Assembly (NCBI RefSeq): GCF_000179615.1
Contig: NZ_AEDD01000002.1
Coordinates: 1 to 64,000 of the forward strand
Reading direction: 5' to 3'
Length of the DNA: 64,000 nt
Source: Paenibacillus curdlanolyticus YK9
GTDB taxonomy: Bacteria; Bacillota; Bacilli; Paenibacillales; Paenibacillaceae
This document shows, in pieces, positions 1-8,801 of this stretch. Numbering within the stretch: position 1 is the stretch's first letter; every line of letters starts with the position of its first letter. The position numbers and the translations under genes were made by a program. The notes beneath the pieces were generated by a model that was given only the letters and a program-made list of their open reading frames with translations, was not told where the DNA came from and ran no database searches.

Positions 1-1
1 A

Positions 2-1999
2 GCCGGCGAAGCCGGCAGCCGCGCGGCGGCATCGCCTGCGCAGGCCGCTGCGCCTTCGGCGCAAGGCGCAGCGGCGGCTGCTGCGCAGCTCGCGGGCGGC
101 GACGCCTTCGCGCCGCAGCGCCAAGCGGCAGCTCGGCTGCGCAGCGCCGCCGAGCTGCTGGCGCCGCACGCAGCGCTTGGCGCAGCAGCGCGCGCGATGC
201 GCGAGAAAGCGGACCGCCTGCAAAGCAGCCGGTTCACGATTGCGCTGTTCGGCGCGTTCAGCGCGGGCAAATCCTCGCTTGCCAATGCGCTGATTGGCGC
301 GCCGGCGCTGCCGGTTTCGCCGAATCCGACGACGGCGGCCATCAATCGGATCGTGCCGCCGACTGAGACGCAGCCGCATGGCAGCGCGCGCGTTGTCATG
401 AAATCGAAGGAAGGCATGCTCAGCGATTTGCAATATTCGTTGACGCTGCTTGGCGAGACGGATGTGCCATCCAATGAAGATGCGCTGCTTCGCCGGATCG
501 CGGCGCTCAGCCCGGATGCGGTTCAAGCTGGAGGACGGCCGCATTACAGTTTCCTTAAGGCAGCCGAGCAAGGCTGGAGCAAATTTGCATCGCATTTGAG
601 CAGCGTGCTGTCCGTGGACGAGACGGAATACCGTTTGTTCGTTGCGGAGGAATCCCGTTCATGCTTCGTTGCCGAGATTGAGCTCCATTACGGCTGTCCG
701 CTGACCGATGCAGGCATCGTCCTCGTCGACACGCCGGGCGCTGACTCCGTCAATGCGCGGCATACGGGCGTTGCGTTTAACTATATCAAGAACGCGGATG
801 CGGTATTGTTCGTCACCTATTATAACCATGCTTTCTCGCAAGCCGACCGCCAGTTTCTTATGCAGCTTGGCCGCGTGAAGGATCAATTCGAGCTTGATAA
901 AATGTTTTTCCTTGTCAATGCAGCCGATTTGGCGGCATCGCAAGAGGAATTGGACGGCGTCCTGAAGCATGTATCCGATAATCTGCTGCAGCATGGAATC
1001 CGATTCCCTCGCCTCTATCCGGTATCCAGCCTGCAAGCGTTGGATGCGAAAATGGATGGCAACCGCGACGCGCTTGCGCAATCCGGCGTAGAAGCATTCG
1101 AGACGTCGTTTACAACGTTTATTCGGGATGATTTGGGACGTATGGCAATTGAGTCGGCCGATCGCGATTTGGTGCGAACGGAAACCGTAGTGGGCGGCTG
1201 GATTCAAGCTGCACAAGGAAGCGCGGCTGAACGGGCGGAAGAGCGTACGAAGCTTGCCGCAAGCGCAGATGCAGCGGTTCGTACCGTACAATCGATCAGC
1301 GAACTCGCTGATTTGCAATATGACCGTTTGGCTCGAGAGCTGGAAGAGCTGCTGTTCTACGTCATTCAGCGCGTAGGGCTTCGGTTTAGCGAATTTTATA
1401 ACCTGGCGTTTAATCCTTCCACCCTTCGCGATGATGGACGGGATCTACGCAAAGCGTTATGGACGTCTTGGCTGGAGCTGGATCGCCAGCTTGGCGTTGA
1501 GCTCGCGCAAGAGCTGGACGCGACGACGCTGCGTATGGACAATGCGCTGCATGCTTTGTTGAAGGAGCGTTACGAGCGTGTGTCAGCAGAGGCTGCTGAG
1601 CAACTGGCTGGCTTTGAAGCGGCTGGCTACGTACGCGCGGATTGGGATGCGCACGATGTCGGGCAATTATGGAGCGTTGGGCCAGTTGATGCCAAATGGT
1701 TCTGGAGCCGGTTTAAGTCGCCTCGCCAATTTTTCGAAGGGGACGGCAAAGCAGCAATGCGCACGGCAATTGAGGAGCTGCTGGCGGAGCCGCTTAAACG
1801 TTGGTCGGAGCAGGCGGCTGGCGCGTGGAACGGAATCTATGCGGTTCGGCTGCGGGAGTCGGCGGGCGCGAATGGCGAGAAGCTGGCTGACGAAGTGCGC
1901 GCGTATGCAGAAGGCAAGCTAGCCTCGCTTCAGGATGGCAGCGATCTGGCTCAGTTAACCGAGCTTCACACGAAGCTGATCGCTATTCGCCGGAAGTAG
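2..1999 (+). CDS. Dynamin-family GTPase, C-terminal part (5' end outside window)
   Basis: Large dynamin-like GTPase, a membrane-associated protein implicated in membrane fusion or protection in Firmicutes. The GTPase motifs are visible: P-loop FGAFSAGKSS about 15 residues after the first internal Met (197), DTPG switch (LVDTPGADS) and a NAAD-type G4. A helical C-terminal half follows. The frame stays open upstream to base 2 through an Ala/Gln-rich stretch with no stop, so I treat 2-196 as coding and the gene as 5'-partial. B. subtilis DynA carries two fused dynamin modules in about 1190 residues. The 600 residues after Met-197 would fit the second module, with the Ala-rich stretch as linker, but this is inferred. 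The first 200 bases are very GC-rich compared with the rest. Confidence 0.85.
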   Translation, partial: AGEAGSRAAASPAQAAAPSAQGAAAAAAQLAGGDAFAPQRQAAARLRSAAELLAPHAALGAAARAMREKADRLQSSRFTIALFGAFSAGKSSLANALIGAPALPVSPNPTTAAINRIVPPTETQPHGSARVVMKSKEGMLSDLQYSLTLLGETDVPSNEDALLRRIAALSPDAVQAGGRPHYSFLKAAEQGWSKFASHLSSVLSVDETEYRLFVAEESRSCFVAEIELHYGCPLTDAGIVLVDTPGADSVNARHTGVAFNYIKNADAVLFVTYYNHAFSQADRQFLMQLGRVKDQFELDKMFFLVNAADLAASQEELDGVLKHVSDNLLQHGIRFPRLYPVSSLQALDAKMDGNRDALAQSGVEAFETSFTTFIRDDLGRMAIESADRDLVRTETVVGGWIQAAQGSAAERAEERTKLAASADAAVRTVQSISELADLQYDRLARELEELLFYVIQRVGLRFSEFYNLAFNPSTLRDDGRDLRKALWTSWLELDRQLGVELAQELDATTLRMDNALHALLKERYERVSAEAAEQLAGFEAAGYVRADWDAHDVGQLWSVGPVDAKWFWSRFKSPRQFFEGDGKAAMRTAIEELLAEPLKRWSEQAAGAWNGIYAVRLRESAGANGEKLADEVRAYAEGKLASLQDGSDLAQLTELHTKLIAIRRK

Positions 2000-2017
2000 C
2001 CTCGCATTACGTTTCCG

Positions 2018-2045
2018 CCCCGCGCGTGCATCACGGCGCGCGGGG
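2018..2045. terminator. GC-only hairpin after dynamin gene
   Basis: Perfect 9-bp inverted repeat CCCCGCGCG / CGCGCGGGG, 18 bases after the dynamin stop. No T-run follows, so it may act in RNA 3'-end stabilisation rather than as a classic intrinsic terminator. Confidence 0.4.
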
Positions 2046-2161
2046 CCATCGCGGCACGAGGTGTTCGGTCTTACGTCGCCTGTCAAACCGCATTCCATTA
2101 TCTTTTGCTACTTTTGCTCTATCTAACGAGCCAACGAATCTTGTCTCTTTTCACCTCAACA

Positions 2162-2208
2162 GGGGGTGTCCTTTTAGCCATGACGGCTGAGGGATACCCC
2201 CCTTTTTT
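2162..2208 (+). terminator. Intrinsic terminator
   Basis: GGGGGTGTCC pairs with GGATACCCCC. The loop holds a second small stem (AGCC/GGCT), and a six-T run follows. It probably ends the dynamin transcript. The GGRTGTCC core recurs in several other terminators of this window. Confidence 0.75.
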
Positions 2209-2227
2209 GCGTTGCAGCGGCTTGCTC

Positions 2228-2420
2228 ATTGCAGCTTGTACAATCAAATTAACCTGAACGGGAAAGCCAGAAGATATCCTTGCATTATGCGCAACGAAAA
2301 AGATGCTTTATTAGGTTTTCGGCGAGGTAGTCACTTCCTAATCATATTTTCGTTGCATGAACTGCAACGAGAACCTGTAAGACGGGTCTCTTCCTTCTTT
2401 CTCGTTGTACAAAGTGCAAT
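2228..2420 (+). repeat. Dispersed intergenic element, family A, copy 1
   Basis: Four 17-bp imperfect palindromes of the form YTTGYA-N5-TGCAAY start at 2228, 2279, 2352 and 2404, a spacing of 51/73/52. The reverse complement of 58746-58938 has the same four modules at the same spacing, with 13-16 of 17 matching bases each and weaker similarity between modules. The first module resembles the reverse complement of the last, so the whole element is mirror-symmetric. An 89-codon ORF overlaps it but has no ribosome site and I do not call it. The stretch 2421-2597 holds a run of CATGCC/GGCATG palindromes (about 2423-2466) and nothing else I recognise. Confidence 0.8.
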
Positions 2421-2597
2421 GTCACGGCATGCGCGGCATGGCACGGCGCGGCATGCCATGCCATGGCCATCTGATAAGTGAGGTCCATTTGGCACAAAGA
2501 AAAAGTCGAAAACGCATTCGATGAATCGAAGTCATTTTTCTCTACAGGATAATCAAAAAAATGCTATGGCAATATGTGCAAAAACGGAGGTGGATTC

Positions 2598-2738
2598 ATG
2601 CAAAAATGGAGGATTTGTGAGCATATCGACTGGATGGCAGACGATTTAGGAGCATACCCCCCGATAAGTTGCGCTCAGCGTGGCGAAGCGTCACTGAGGG
2701 AGTCATACGTTCGCATACTCTGTTTGAACATTCCATAG
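2598..2738 (+). CDS. Putative leader peptide upstream of ABC exporter
   Basis: A 46-codon ORF, ATG at 2598 with a strong ribosome site (GGAGGTGG, 5 bases upstream), ending TAG at 2738, 63 bases before the exporter gene. The peptide starts MQKWRICEHIDW and resembles no protein I know. Its second half overlaps potential stem-loops (CTCAG/CTGAG around 2672-2696 and GAGT/ACTC around 2699-2719). In B. subtilis the homologous bmrCD exporter is preceded by the leader ORF bmrB, whose translation controls transcription by ribosome-mediated attenuation. The arrangement here is analogous, and that role is inference. No sequence similarity to BmrB is claimed. Confidence 0.5.
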   Translation: MQKWRICEHIDWMADDLGAYPPISCAQRGEASLRESYVRILCLNIP

Positions 2739-2801
2739 GTTGCTGTTACGATTCATTCGTATTTCCAATTCATCAGGGTTAACGGGAGAGAGGGGTTCGT
2801 T

Positions 2802-4640
2802 GTGGACGTCTTCAGGCAGTTGAAATCGTTTTATTGGAGCGAGAAAAAGTATTTGATCACTTCGATTCTCTGTTTAATGGCAGCGACGGGGCTTGGCCTC
2901 GTGTATCCAAACCTGCTTCGGGTACTGATTGACGATGTGATTATGAAACAAAAATTCAGTATGGTTCCAACGTTGTCATTGACCGTCGTTGGCGTTATTG
3001 CAGTGAAAAGCAGCTTGCAGTTTTTACATGGCTTCTTCGGAGGAAGGCTGGGCAACCGAGTCGCATACCGACTGCGCAACGCATGCTATGATAAGCTGCA
3101 ATATTTATCGTTCAAATATTATGATACGGCTAAAACAGGCGATTTGATGTCCCGCCTTACTGCGGATCTGGAAGCCATCCGCAACTTTATCGCCTTCGGC
3201 TTTGCGCAAATTTTGAACATGGTGCTCATGATCGTATTCGGCGGAATTATGATGCTGACGATCCATTGGCAGCTGACGCTGATGACATTCGTCACGATTC
3301 CGCTGCTTGCGTTCACGGCGATCCGTCTAGAGAAAAACATCCATCCCGCATTCCGGGAGATGCGGCTTGCGATGAGCCGGTTAACGACGGCGGTGCAGGA
3401 AAATATTACGGGCGTTCGGACTGTTAAATCGTTTGCCCGCGAGTCGTTTGAGGTCAACAAGTTTTCGGAGAAAAGTCAGGATTACCAGACGAATCAGATC
3501 GGCGTTTCCCAGATTTGGGGACGGTTCTTCCCGATGATGGAGCTGCTTGCCAACCTTAGCGCTGTCATCCTGCTCGTAGCAGGCGGGCTGCTTGTCATTC
3601 ACGATTCGCTTACGATCGGGGAGTTTGTTGCCTTCTTCAGCTTAACCTGGTACATTATCGGTCCGATGTGGGGGATTGGCTTCCACCTGAACAACTATAC
3701 GCAATCCAAAGCTTCCGGCGAACGGATGCTGGAGCTGTTGAACGAATATGTGCATGTCAAAAATGCCGAGCATCCTGTCGCATTGGATCACGATACGATG
3801 AGAGGTCATGTCCGCTTCGACAATGTGACCTTCGGATATGGCAGCGGCGCTCCTGCGCTAAACGCATTTACGCTCGATGCGGCGCCAGGCAAGGTCATTG
3901 GCCTGCTAGGCGGCACGGGATCGGGTAAATCGACGGCGATTCAGCTGCTGATGCGCGCTTACGATGTGAAGTCTGGACGCATCACGATCGATGGCATCGA
4001 TGTACGCGAGCTGGAGATTGAATCGCTGCGCGGCGCCATCTCTCCGGTGTTCCAAGAGACGTTCCTGTTCTCAGCGTCAATTCGAGACAATATCGCATAT
4101 GGCGCATTGGATGCCACGATGGACGACATTATCCGCGCGGCGAAGCTGGCCAAAGCGCATGATTTTATTATGGAGCTTCCTCTAGGCTATGATACGGTCG
4201 TCGGCGAACGGGGCATGGGTCTATCCGGTGGGCAAAAGCAGCGTATCGCCATTGCGCGCGCGTTGATTCGCAATCCGCGAATTCTTGTTATGGATGACGC
4301 GACCAGCGCTGTCGATATGGAAACCGAGCATGAAATTCAATCGGGCTTCCGTGAATTGATGGCAGGCCGAACGACGTTTATTATCGCGCATCGTATCTCA
4401 TCGCTCCGTCATGCGGATGAAATTATTGTGCTGGATCAAGGGAAAACCGTACAACGCGGCACGCACGAGCAGCTGTTGGCTGAGCCGGGGCCGTATCGCG
4501 ACGTCTATCGGATTCAATATGCGGATCGCCCGGATTCCGCCAATGAAGAAGCGGGAACCGACGCATGGGTGCCTGGCGAGCCAGAGCCGTCCGCAGGCCA
4601 ACGCGTTCAGGCGAATACGGAAGGGAGGGTGCTCCATTGA
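2802..4640 (+). CDS. Multidrug ABC exporter half, degenerate-site subunit (BmrC-like)
   Basis: 612-residue half-transporter: six membrane segments (about residues 15-310), then a nucleotide-binding domain with Walker A GGTGSGKST, an intact LSGGQ signature and Walker B VMDDATSAVD. The residue after the Walker B Asp is Asp instead of the catalytic Glu, which is typical of the degenerate subunit in heterodimeric exporters (BmrCD, TM287/288, LmrCD). It starts at GTG 2802 after GGGAGAGAGGGG. The next gene begins 4 bases before its stop, so the two are translationally coupled and should form the heterodimer. Expected role: efflux of drugs or other amphiphiles. The leader ORF at 2598 suggests antibiotic-responsive control. 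Confidence 0.88.
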   Translation: MDVFRQLKSFYWSEKKYLITSILCLMAATGLGLVYPNLLRVLIDDVIMKQKFSMVPTLSLTVVGVIAVKSSLQFLHGFFGGRLGNRVAYRLRNACYDKLQYLSFKYYDTAKTGDLMSRLTADLEAIRNFIAFGFAQILNMVLMIVFGGIMMLTIHWQLTLMTFVTIPLLAFTAIRLEKNIHPAFREMRLAMSRLTTAVQENITGVRTVKSFARESFEVNKFSEKSQDYQTNQIGVSQIWGRFFPMMELLANLSAVILLVAGGLLVIHDSLTIGEFVAFFSLTWYIIGPMWGIGFHLNNYTQSKASGERMLELLNEYVHVKNAEHPVALDHDTMRGHVRFDNVTFGYGSGAPALNAFTLDAAPGKVIGLLGGTGSGKSTAIQLLMRAYDVKSGRITIDGIDVRELEIESLRGAISPVFQETFLFSASIRDNIAYGALDATMDDIIRAAKLAKAHDFIMELPLGYDTVVGERGMGLSGGQKQRIAIARALIRNPRILVMDDATSAVDMETEHEIQSGFRELMAGRTTFIIAHRISSLRHADEIIVLDQGKTVQRGTHEQLLAEPGPYRDVYRIQYADRPDSANEEAGTDAWVPGEPEPSAGQRVQANTEGRVLH

Positions 4641-6478
4641 CTACCGGACAAGAGCAGAAGAAGATATCAACGTCGGCACGCCGTGATCGATTCGTCTACC
4701 AAGACGATGAATTGATCGAGAAGCCGTTTAACTGGAGCCAGCTGGGCCGATTATTCACCTATTTGAAGCCGTATCGCAAACAGCTGCTGCCGGTCATTCT
4801 CGTCGGCATGATATTAGGAACGCTTACTCGCTTGGCGATTCCTGCAATCGTCATTATGGCAATTGATGAAGCGATTAACCCGAAAACAGGCGACTCAAGC
4901 GTTTCGAAGCTTCTATTATATGCGGGTCTCATGTTCGTCCTTTATCTCGTCCAATGGGGCTCTAACAAATATCGAATCAAGCATACGAACATCATTGGCC
5001 AACGGGTTATCCATGATTTGCGAAGCCATTTGTTTTCTCATATTCAGACGCTCTCCTTCAAGTTCTATGACAAGCGCCCGGCAGGCTCCGTTCTTGTAAG
5101 GGTCACGAATGATGTGAACGCCTTGCAGGACCTGTTTACGAACGGCGTCGTCAATTTGCTCATGGACTGCGTACAGCTGGTCGGCATCGTCATTATTCTG
5201 CTTGCATGGAACTTTAAGCTGGGCTTAGCCGTGATGCTGACCGTCCCGCTCATGTTCCTCGTGTCGAGTGCGCTACGCAAACGGATACGATTTGCATGGC
5301 AGGATGTGCGTATCAAGCAATCCCGCATCAATTCGCATTTGAACGAATCGATTCAAGGCATTAAAGTAACGCAGGCATACGCGCAAGAGAAGGACAATAT
5401 TCGCTTTTTCGAGCGGATGAATATGAGCAACATTAAGTCTTGGAACAAAGCATCCGCATTGAACCAATCCTTTGGGCCTATTATTGAGCTGACAAGTGCG
5501 GTTGGTACCCTTATTTTGTTCTGGTACGGCTCTTATTTGATCCAACAGGATGAATTAACGGTCGGCTTGCTCGTCGGATTCGCGAACTATATCGGGAATT
5601 TCTGGGAACCGATTAACCGACTAGGCCAAATGTACTCCCAGCTGCTGATCGCCATGGCTTCCTCGGAGCGGATTTTTGAATATTTGGATGAACGTCCAGC
5701 GGTAGGCGAGCTTCCAGCTGCGAACGAGCTGCCGGATGTGAAGGGCGATGTGTTGTTTGATCGCATCGTGTTCGAATATGAAGCGGGCCGTCCTGCGCTC
5801 AAAGGTGTAACGATTGACGTGAAGGCGGGACAATCAATTGCGCTGGTGGGGCATACGGGCTCTGGCAAAAGTACGATTATGAACCTGCTATGCCGGTTCT
5901 ACGATCCGGTAGAGGGACGCGTCTTGATAGATGGCACCGATATTCGCGACGTCTCGATCGAGAGCTTGCGTTCACAGATCGGCATCGTGCTGCAGGACAC
6001 CTTCATCTTCTCCGGAACGATCCGCGATAATCTTCGATTCGGCCGCCTGAACGCGACCAACGACGAGATTGTAGAGGCAGCCAAAGCCGTTCATGCCCAT
6101 GAGTTTATTATGAATTTGCCGGACGGGTACGATACCGAGGTGCAGGAGCGCGGCAACGTATTGTCGATGGGACAAAGGCAGCTGCTTTCGTTCGCACGTG
6201 CGCTGTTGGCGAACCCGCGCATTCTCATCCTGGATGAAGCGACGGCAAGCATCGATACGGAGACGGAGCTCAAAATTCAGAAAGCGCTGCAGACGCTGCT
6301 CCAAGGGCGCACCTCGTTTATCGTTGCGCACCGCTTGTCGACAATCCGCCATGCCGACTCGATTGTCGTATTGGATCATGGCTCCATCGTCGAGCAAGGG
6401 TCGCATCAGGAATTGATAGCGTTGCGTGGCACGTATCATGGACTCATTGAAGCGCAATATCGTTTTTTGTCCGCATAA
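4637..6478 (+). CDS. Multidrug ABC exporter half, catalytic subunit (BmrD-like)
   Basis: 613 residues from a TTG start at 4637, which overlaps the preceding stop and lies 7 bases after GGAAGGGAGGG. An ATG at 4565 in the same frame is inside the upstream gene and lacks a ribosome site. Six membrane segments precede a nucleotide-binding domain with Walker A GHTGSGKST and a canonical Walker B Glu (ILDEATASID). The signature is LSMGQ rather than LSGGQ. The partner has an Asp in place of the catalytic Glu, so the composite site made from the partner's Walker motifs and this signature should be degenerate, and the other site competent. Confidence 0.88.
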   Translation: MTTGQEQKKISTSARRDRFVYQDDELIEKPFNWSQLGRLFTYLKPYRKQLLPVILVGMILGTLTRLAIPAIVIMAIDEAINPKTGDSSVSKLLLYAGLMFVLYLVQWGSNKYRIKHTNIIGQRVIHDLRSHLFSHIQTLSFKFYDKRPAGSVLVRVTNDVNALQDLFTNGVVNLLMDCVQLVGIVIILLAWNFKLGLAVMLTVPLMFLVSSALRKRIRFAWQDVRIKQSRINSHLNESIQGIKVTQAYAQEKDNIRFFERMNMSNIKSWNKASALNQSFGPIIELTSAVGTLILFWYGSYLIQQDELTVGLLVGFANYIGNFWEPINRLGQMYSQLLIAMASSERIFEYLDERPAVGELPAANELPDVKGDVLFDRIVFEYEAGRPALKGVTIDVKAGQSIALVGHTGSGKSTIMNLLCRFYDPVEGRVLIDGTDIRDVSIESLRSQIGIVLQDTFIFSGTIRDNLRFGRLNATNDEIVEAAKAVHAHEFIMNLPDGYDTEVQERGNVLSMGQRQLLSFARALLANPRILILDEATASIDTETELKIQKALQTLLQGRTSFIVAHRLSTIRHADSIVVLDHGSIVEQGSHQELIALRGTYHGLIEAQYRFLSA

Positions 6479-6536
6479 CGGCAGGACAGGCTTGATTTTT
6501 GACGAAATTCCGTCCAAAATGGAAAGAAAACGCAAA

Positions 6537-6579
6537 ACGGCGGCAAATCTGGTGATGCGAGTGCCAGGTTTGCCGCCGT
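6537..6579. terminator. Long hairpin between exporter operon and purT
   Basis: 16-bp arms ACGGCGGCAAATCTGG / CCAGGTTTGCCGCCGT with one wobble pair and an 11-base loop. No T-run follows. It probably ends the exporter transcript, or it could belong to the purT leader. It matches no riboswitch class I know. Confidence 0.5.
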
Positions 6580-6603
6580 CCGCATGATTTCAGGAGGCCC
6601 CAC

Positions 6604-7791
6604 ATGTCTAAGTATGGTTCACCGTTATCGAAGCAAGCCCGCCGGATCGTATTGCTCGGTTCAGGCGAGCTCGGCAAGGAAGTCATTATCGAAGCGCAGC
6701 GGCTCGGCATTGAGACGGTTGCCGTGGACCGTTATGCGAATGCGCCAGCGATGCAGGTTGCGCACCGCTCCCATGTCATTGATATGCTTGACGGTGAAGC
6801 GCTTCGCCGCATTATCGAGCTGGAGCAGCCGGATCTCATCGTACCGGAAATTGAAGCAATTGCGACAGAGACGCTCGTTGAGCTGGAGAAGGAAGGCCGC
6901 ACGGTCGTTCCGACGGCACGCGCAGCGCGCTTGACGATGGACCGTGAGGGCATTCGCCGACTTGCTGCGGAGACGCTGGAGCTGCCGACAGCTCCGTATC
7001 GTTTTGCCGATTCGTTGGACGAGCTTCGCCAAGCCGTTGCAGAAATCGGTACGCCTTGCGTGATTAAGCCAATCATGAGCTCTTCGGGCAAAGGTCAAAG
7101 CGTGTGCCGAACAGACGCCGACATTGAAGCGTGTTGGGAATACGCGATGGAAGGCGGACGCGCGAAGAAGCAGCGTGTCATTGTTGAGGGCTTTATTCAT
7201 TTTGATTCGGAAATTACGCTGCTTACAATCCGTTCCGTATCGGGCACTTCGTTCTGCGCACCAATTGGCCATGTTCAGAAGGATGGCGACTACATCGAAT
7301 CGTGGCAGCCGCACCAGATGACGCCAGAGCAGATTCAGGAAGCGGAGCATATTGCTCGCAAGGTTACCGATTCGCTTGGCGGCTACGGGCTGTATGGCGT
7401 TGAGCTGTTCCTGACCAAAGACGGCGTGTTGTTCAGCGAGGTTTCGCCTCGCCCGCACGACACGGGCATGGTTACGATGGTCACGCAGGATTTGTCTGAA
7501 TTCGCTCTGCATGCGCGTGCGATTCTTGGTTTGCCGCTTCCAACGATTCGTTTGCTGACGCCAGGGGCGACGCATACGTTGAAGGCAGACCGCGACTGCG
7601 CGACGTTCCAGATCGGAGGGCTTGAAGAAGCGCTGTCGATTCCGAACACGCAAGTGCGCGTATTTGGCAAGCCGGAGACGAAGAAGGGCCGCCGAATGGC
7701 GGTTGCGATGAGCAGCGCCGACGATGTCGAGCAAGCGCGCGACATGGCTCGCCGTGCAGCACAAGCGCTTCATATCGATTACGAAGCGTAA
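6604..7791 (+). CDS. purT: Formate-dependent GAR transformylase PurT
   Basis: 395-residue ATP-grasp enzyme that makes formylglycinamide ribonucleotide from GAR, formate and ATP in purine synthesis. The N-terminal nucleotide-binding fold has [11 protein letters not shown] and the substrate-side segment [13 protein letters not shown]. The ATP-grasp core follows ([14 protein letters not shown], residues about 155-170), and the metal-binding segment is [24 protein letters not shown]. Length is normal for the family. The ATG at 6604 follows AGGAGG. It is monocistronic between a hairpin and a terminator. Most Firmicutes rely on folate-dependent PurN, so PurT is usually additional. Confidence 0.93.
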   Translation: MSKYGSPLSKQARRIVLLGSGELGKEVIIEAQRLGIETVAVDRYANAPAMQVAHRSHVIDMLDGEALRRIIELEQPDLIVPEIEAIATETLVELEKEGRTVVPTARAARLTMDREGIRRLAAETLELPTAPYRFADSLDELRQAVAEIGTPCVIKPIMSSSGKGQSVCRTDADIEACWEYAMEGGRAKKQRVIVEGFIHFDSEITLLTIRSVSGTSFCAPIGHVQKDGDYIESWQPHQMTPEQIQEAEHIARKVTDSLGGYGLYGVELFLTKDGVLFSEVSPRPHDTGMVTMVTQDLSEFALHARAILGLPLPTIRLLTPGATHTLKADRDCATFQIGGLEEALSIPNTQVRVFGKPETKKGRRMAVAMSSADDVEQARDMARRAAQALHIDYEA

Positions 7792-7828
7792 CTTGTTATT
7801 TCTTTTTGAATGATAATGGCAACATCAA

Positions 7829-7867
7829 CCGTAATGCCGCTGAATTAGCGTGCGTTACGGTTTTTTT
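7829..7867 (+). terminator. Intrinsic terminator after purT
   Basis: CCGTAATGC / GCGTTACGG stem followed by seven T. Confidence 0.85.
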
Positions 7868-7947
7868 GCGCATGATTTGCATTCTTTATTCGTTAGATTT
7901 ATGGTAGAAGGGATAAATTATCCACCGGTTACGGAAGGGAGCTTGTC

Positions 7948-8766
7948 ATGATGAATCGAGGCACAATCCTATGGCGGCTAATCGGAATCGTCGCTGTTCT
8001 AGCAACCGTTTTGCTGCTTGCCGGGTTTGGCTATGCCGTGAAGGATATGCTGCGTCCCGGACAAGCCATCAGCCCAATCGTTGATGATGAACGAGCTTCG
8101 CCAAGCCTTGCAGATCAACCAGTCATTCGCGTAACAGCACTAGGCGATTCGTTGACCAAAGGAACCGGCGACTCGACGGGCGAAGGTTACGTGAAGCCGG
8201 CCATGAAGCATTTGGAAGAGAAATACGGCAAGCCGGTAAAGCTGTTGAACAATTTGGCGATCAATGGGCTTCGAGCCGATCAATTGAACGAGAAGCTTGG
8301 GACGGACAAAGGATTCCAGCTAGCGATTCGCGAGTCGGATGTCATTCTCATGACGATCGGCGGCAATGACTTGTTTGCTTTCGCTGCGGGGAATGAGAAG
8401 GGCGTTGCAGCCAATCAAGGCCAGCTGTCGATGGAAGAACTGAATGCAAACCTAGCGGTCGGAACGAAGCGACTCGAGCAAACGCTTAAACGATTGAATG
8501 AGCTGAATCCGAACGCCAAAATCGTATATGTCGGACTGTACAACCCGTTCTACGATGTGAAGGATCTGCGGGAAGGCAGCTTGCAGGTGCAGGCATGGAA
8601 CAAAGAGGTTTATGCGATCATTTATCGTTATCCGAACATGAGGCTCGTCCCTACGTTTGATCTTTTTGAAGCGAATTTGTCGAAATATTTGTCGTCAGAC
8701 CATTTTCATCCCAATCACGAAGGCTATGCTGCGATTGCAGCGCGCATCGCACAAGCCATTAATTAG
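7948..8766 (+). CDS. SGNH/GDSL hydrolase, membrane-anchored (YpmR-like)
   Basis: 272-residue lipase/esterase-type hydrolase. One N-terminal membrane segment (residues about 9-32) anchors it facing outward. The SGNH blocks are visible: ALGDSLTKGTGD with the nucleophile Ser (block I), the conserved Gly/Asn region in LAINGLRADQ (block II), MTIGGNDLF (block III) and SSDHFHPNHEGY with the catalytic Asp and His (block V). This layout matches B. subtilis YpmR, whose substrate is unknown. The ATG at 7948 follows GGAAGGGAG; a second ATG at 7951 is equally possible. It is followed 35 bases later by an ABC transporter pair on the same strand. Confidence 0.85.
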   Translation: MMNRGTILWRLIGIVAVLATVLLLAGFGYAVKDMLRPGQAISPIVDDERASPSLADQPVIRVTALGDSLTKGTGDSTGEGYVKPAMKHLEEKYGKPVKLLNNLAINGLRADQLNEKLGTDKGFQLAIRESDVILMTIGGNDLFAFAAGNEKGVAANQGQLSMEELNANLAVGTKRLEQTLKRLNELNPNAKIVYVGLYNPFYDVKDLREGSLQVQAWNKEVYAIIYRYPNMRLVPTFDLFEANLSKYLSSDHFHPNHEGYAAIAARIAQAIN

Positions 8767-8801
8767 CATAGCCGCGGGGCAAATAGAGAGGAGAATGAGG
8801 G

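Noticed and set aside
1-196. Low-complexity GC-rich start read as non-coding
   Set aside because: The frame of the dynamin gene is open to base 2 with an Ala-rich but stop-free translation, so it is more likely a linker inside the gene.
2212-2481. 89-codon ORF over family A copy 1, similar in frame to a minus-strand ORF at 58703-59182
   Set aside because: The shared residues follow the DNA modules and their fixed spacing. Neither ORF has a ribosome site and the linkers are not conserved as codons, so I explain both by the repeat.
6661-7773. 370-codon minus-strand ORF opposite purT
   Set aside because: Fully inside purT in reverse, with Arg/Cys-rich composition and no domain; a shadow of GC-biased codons.
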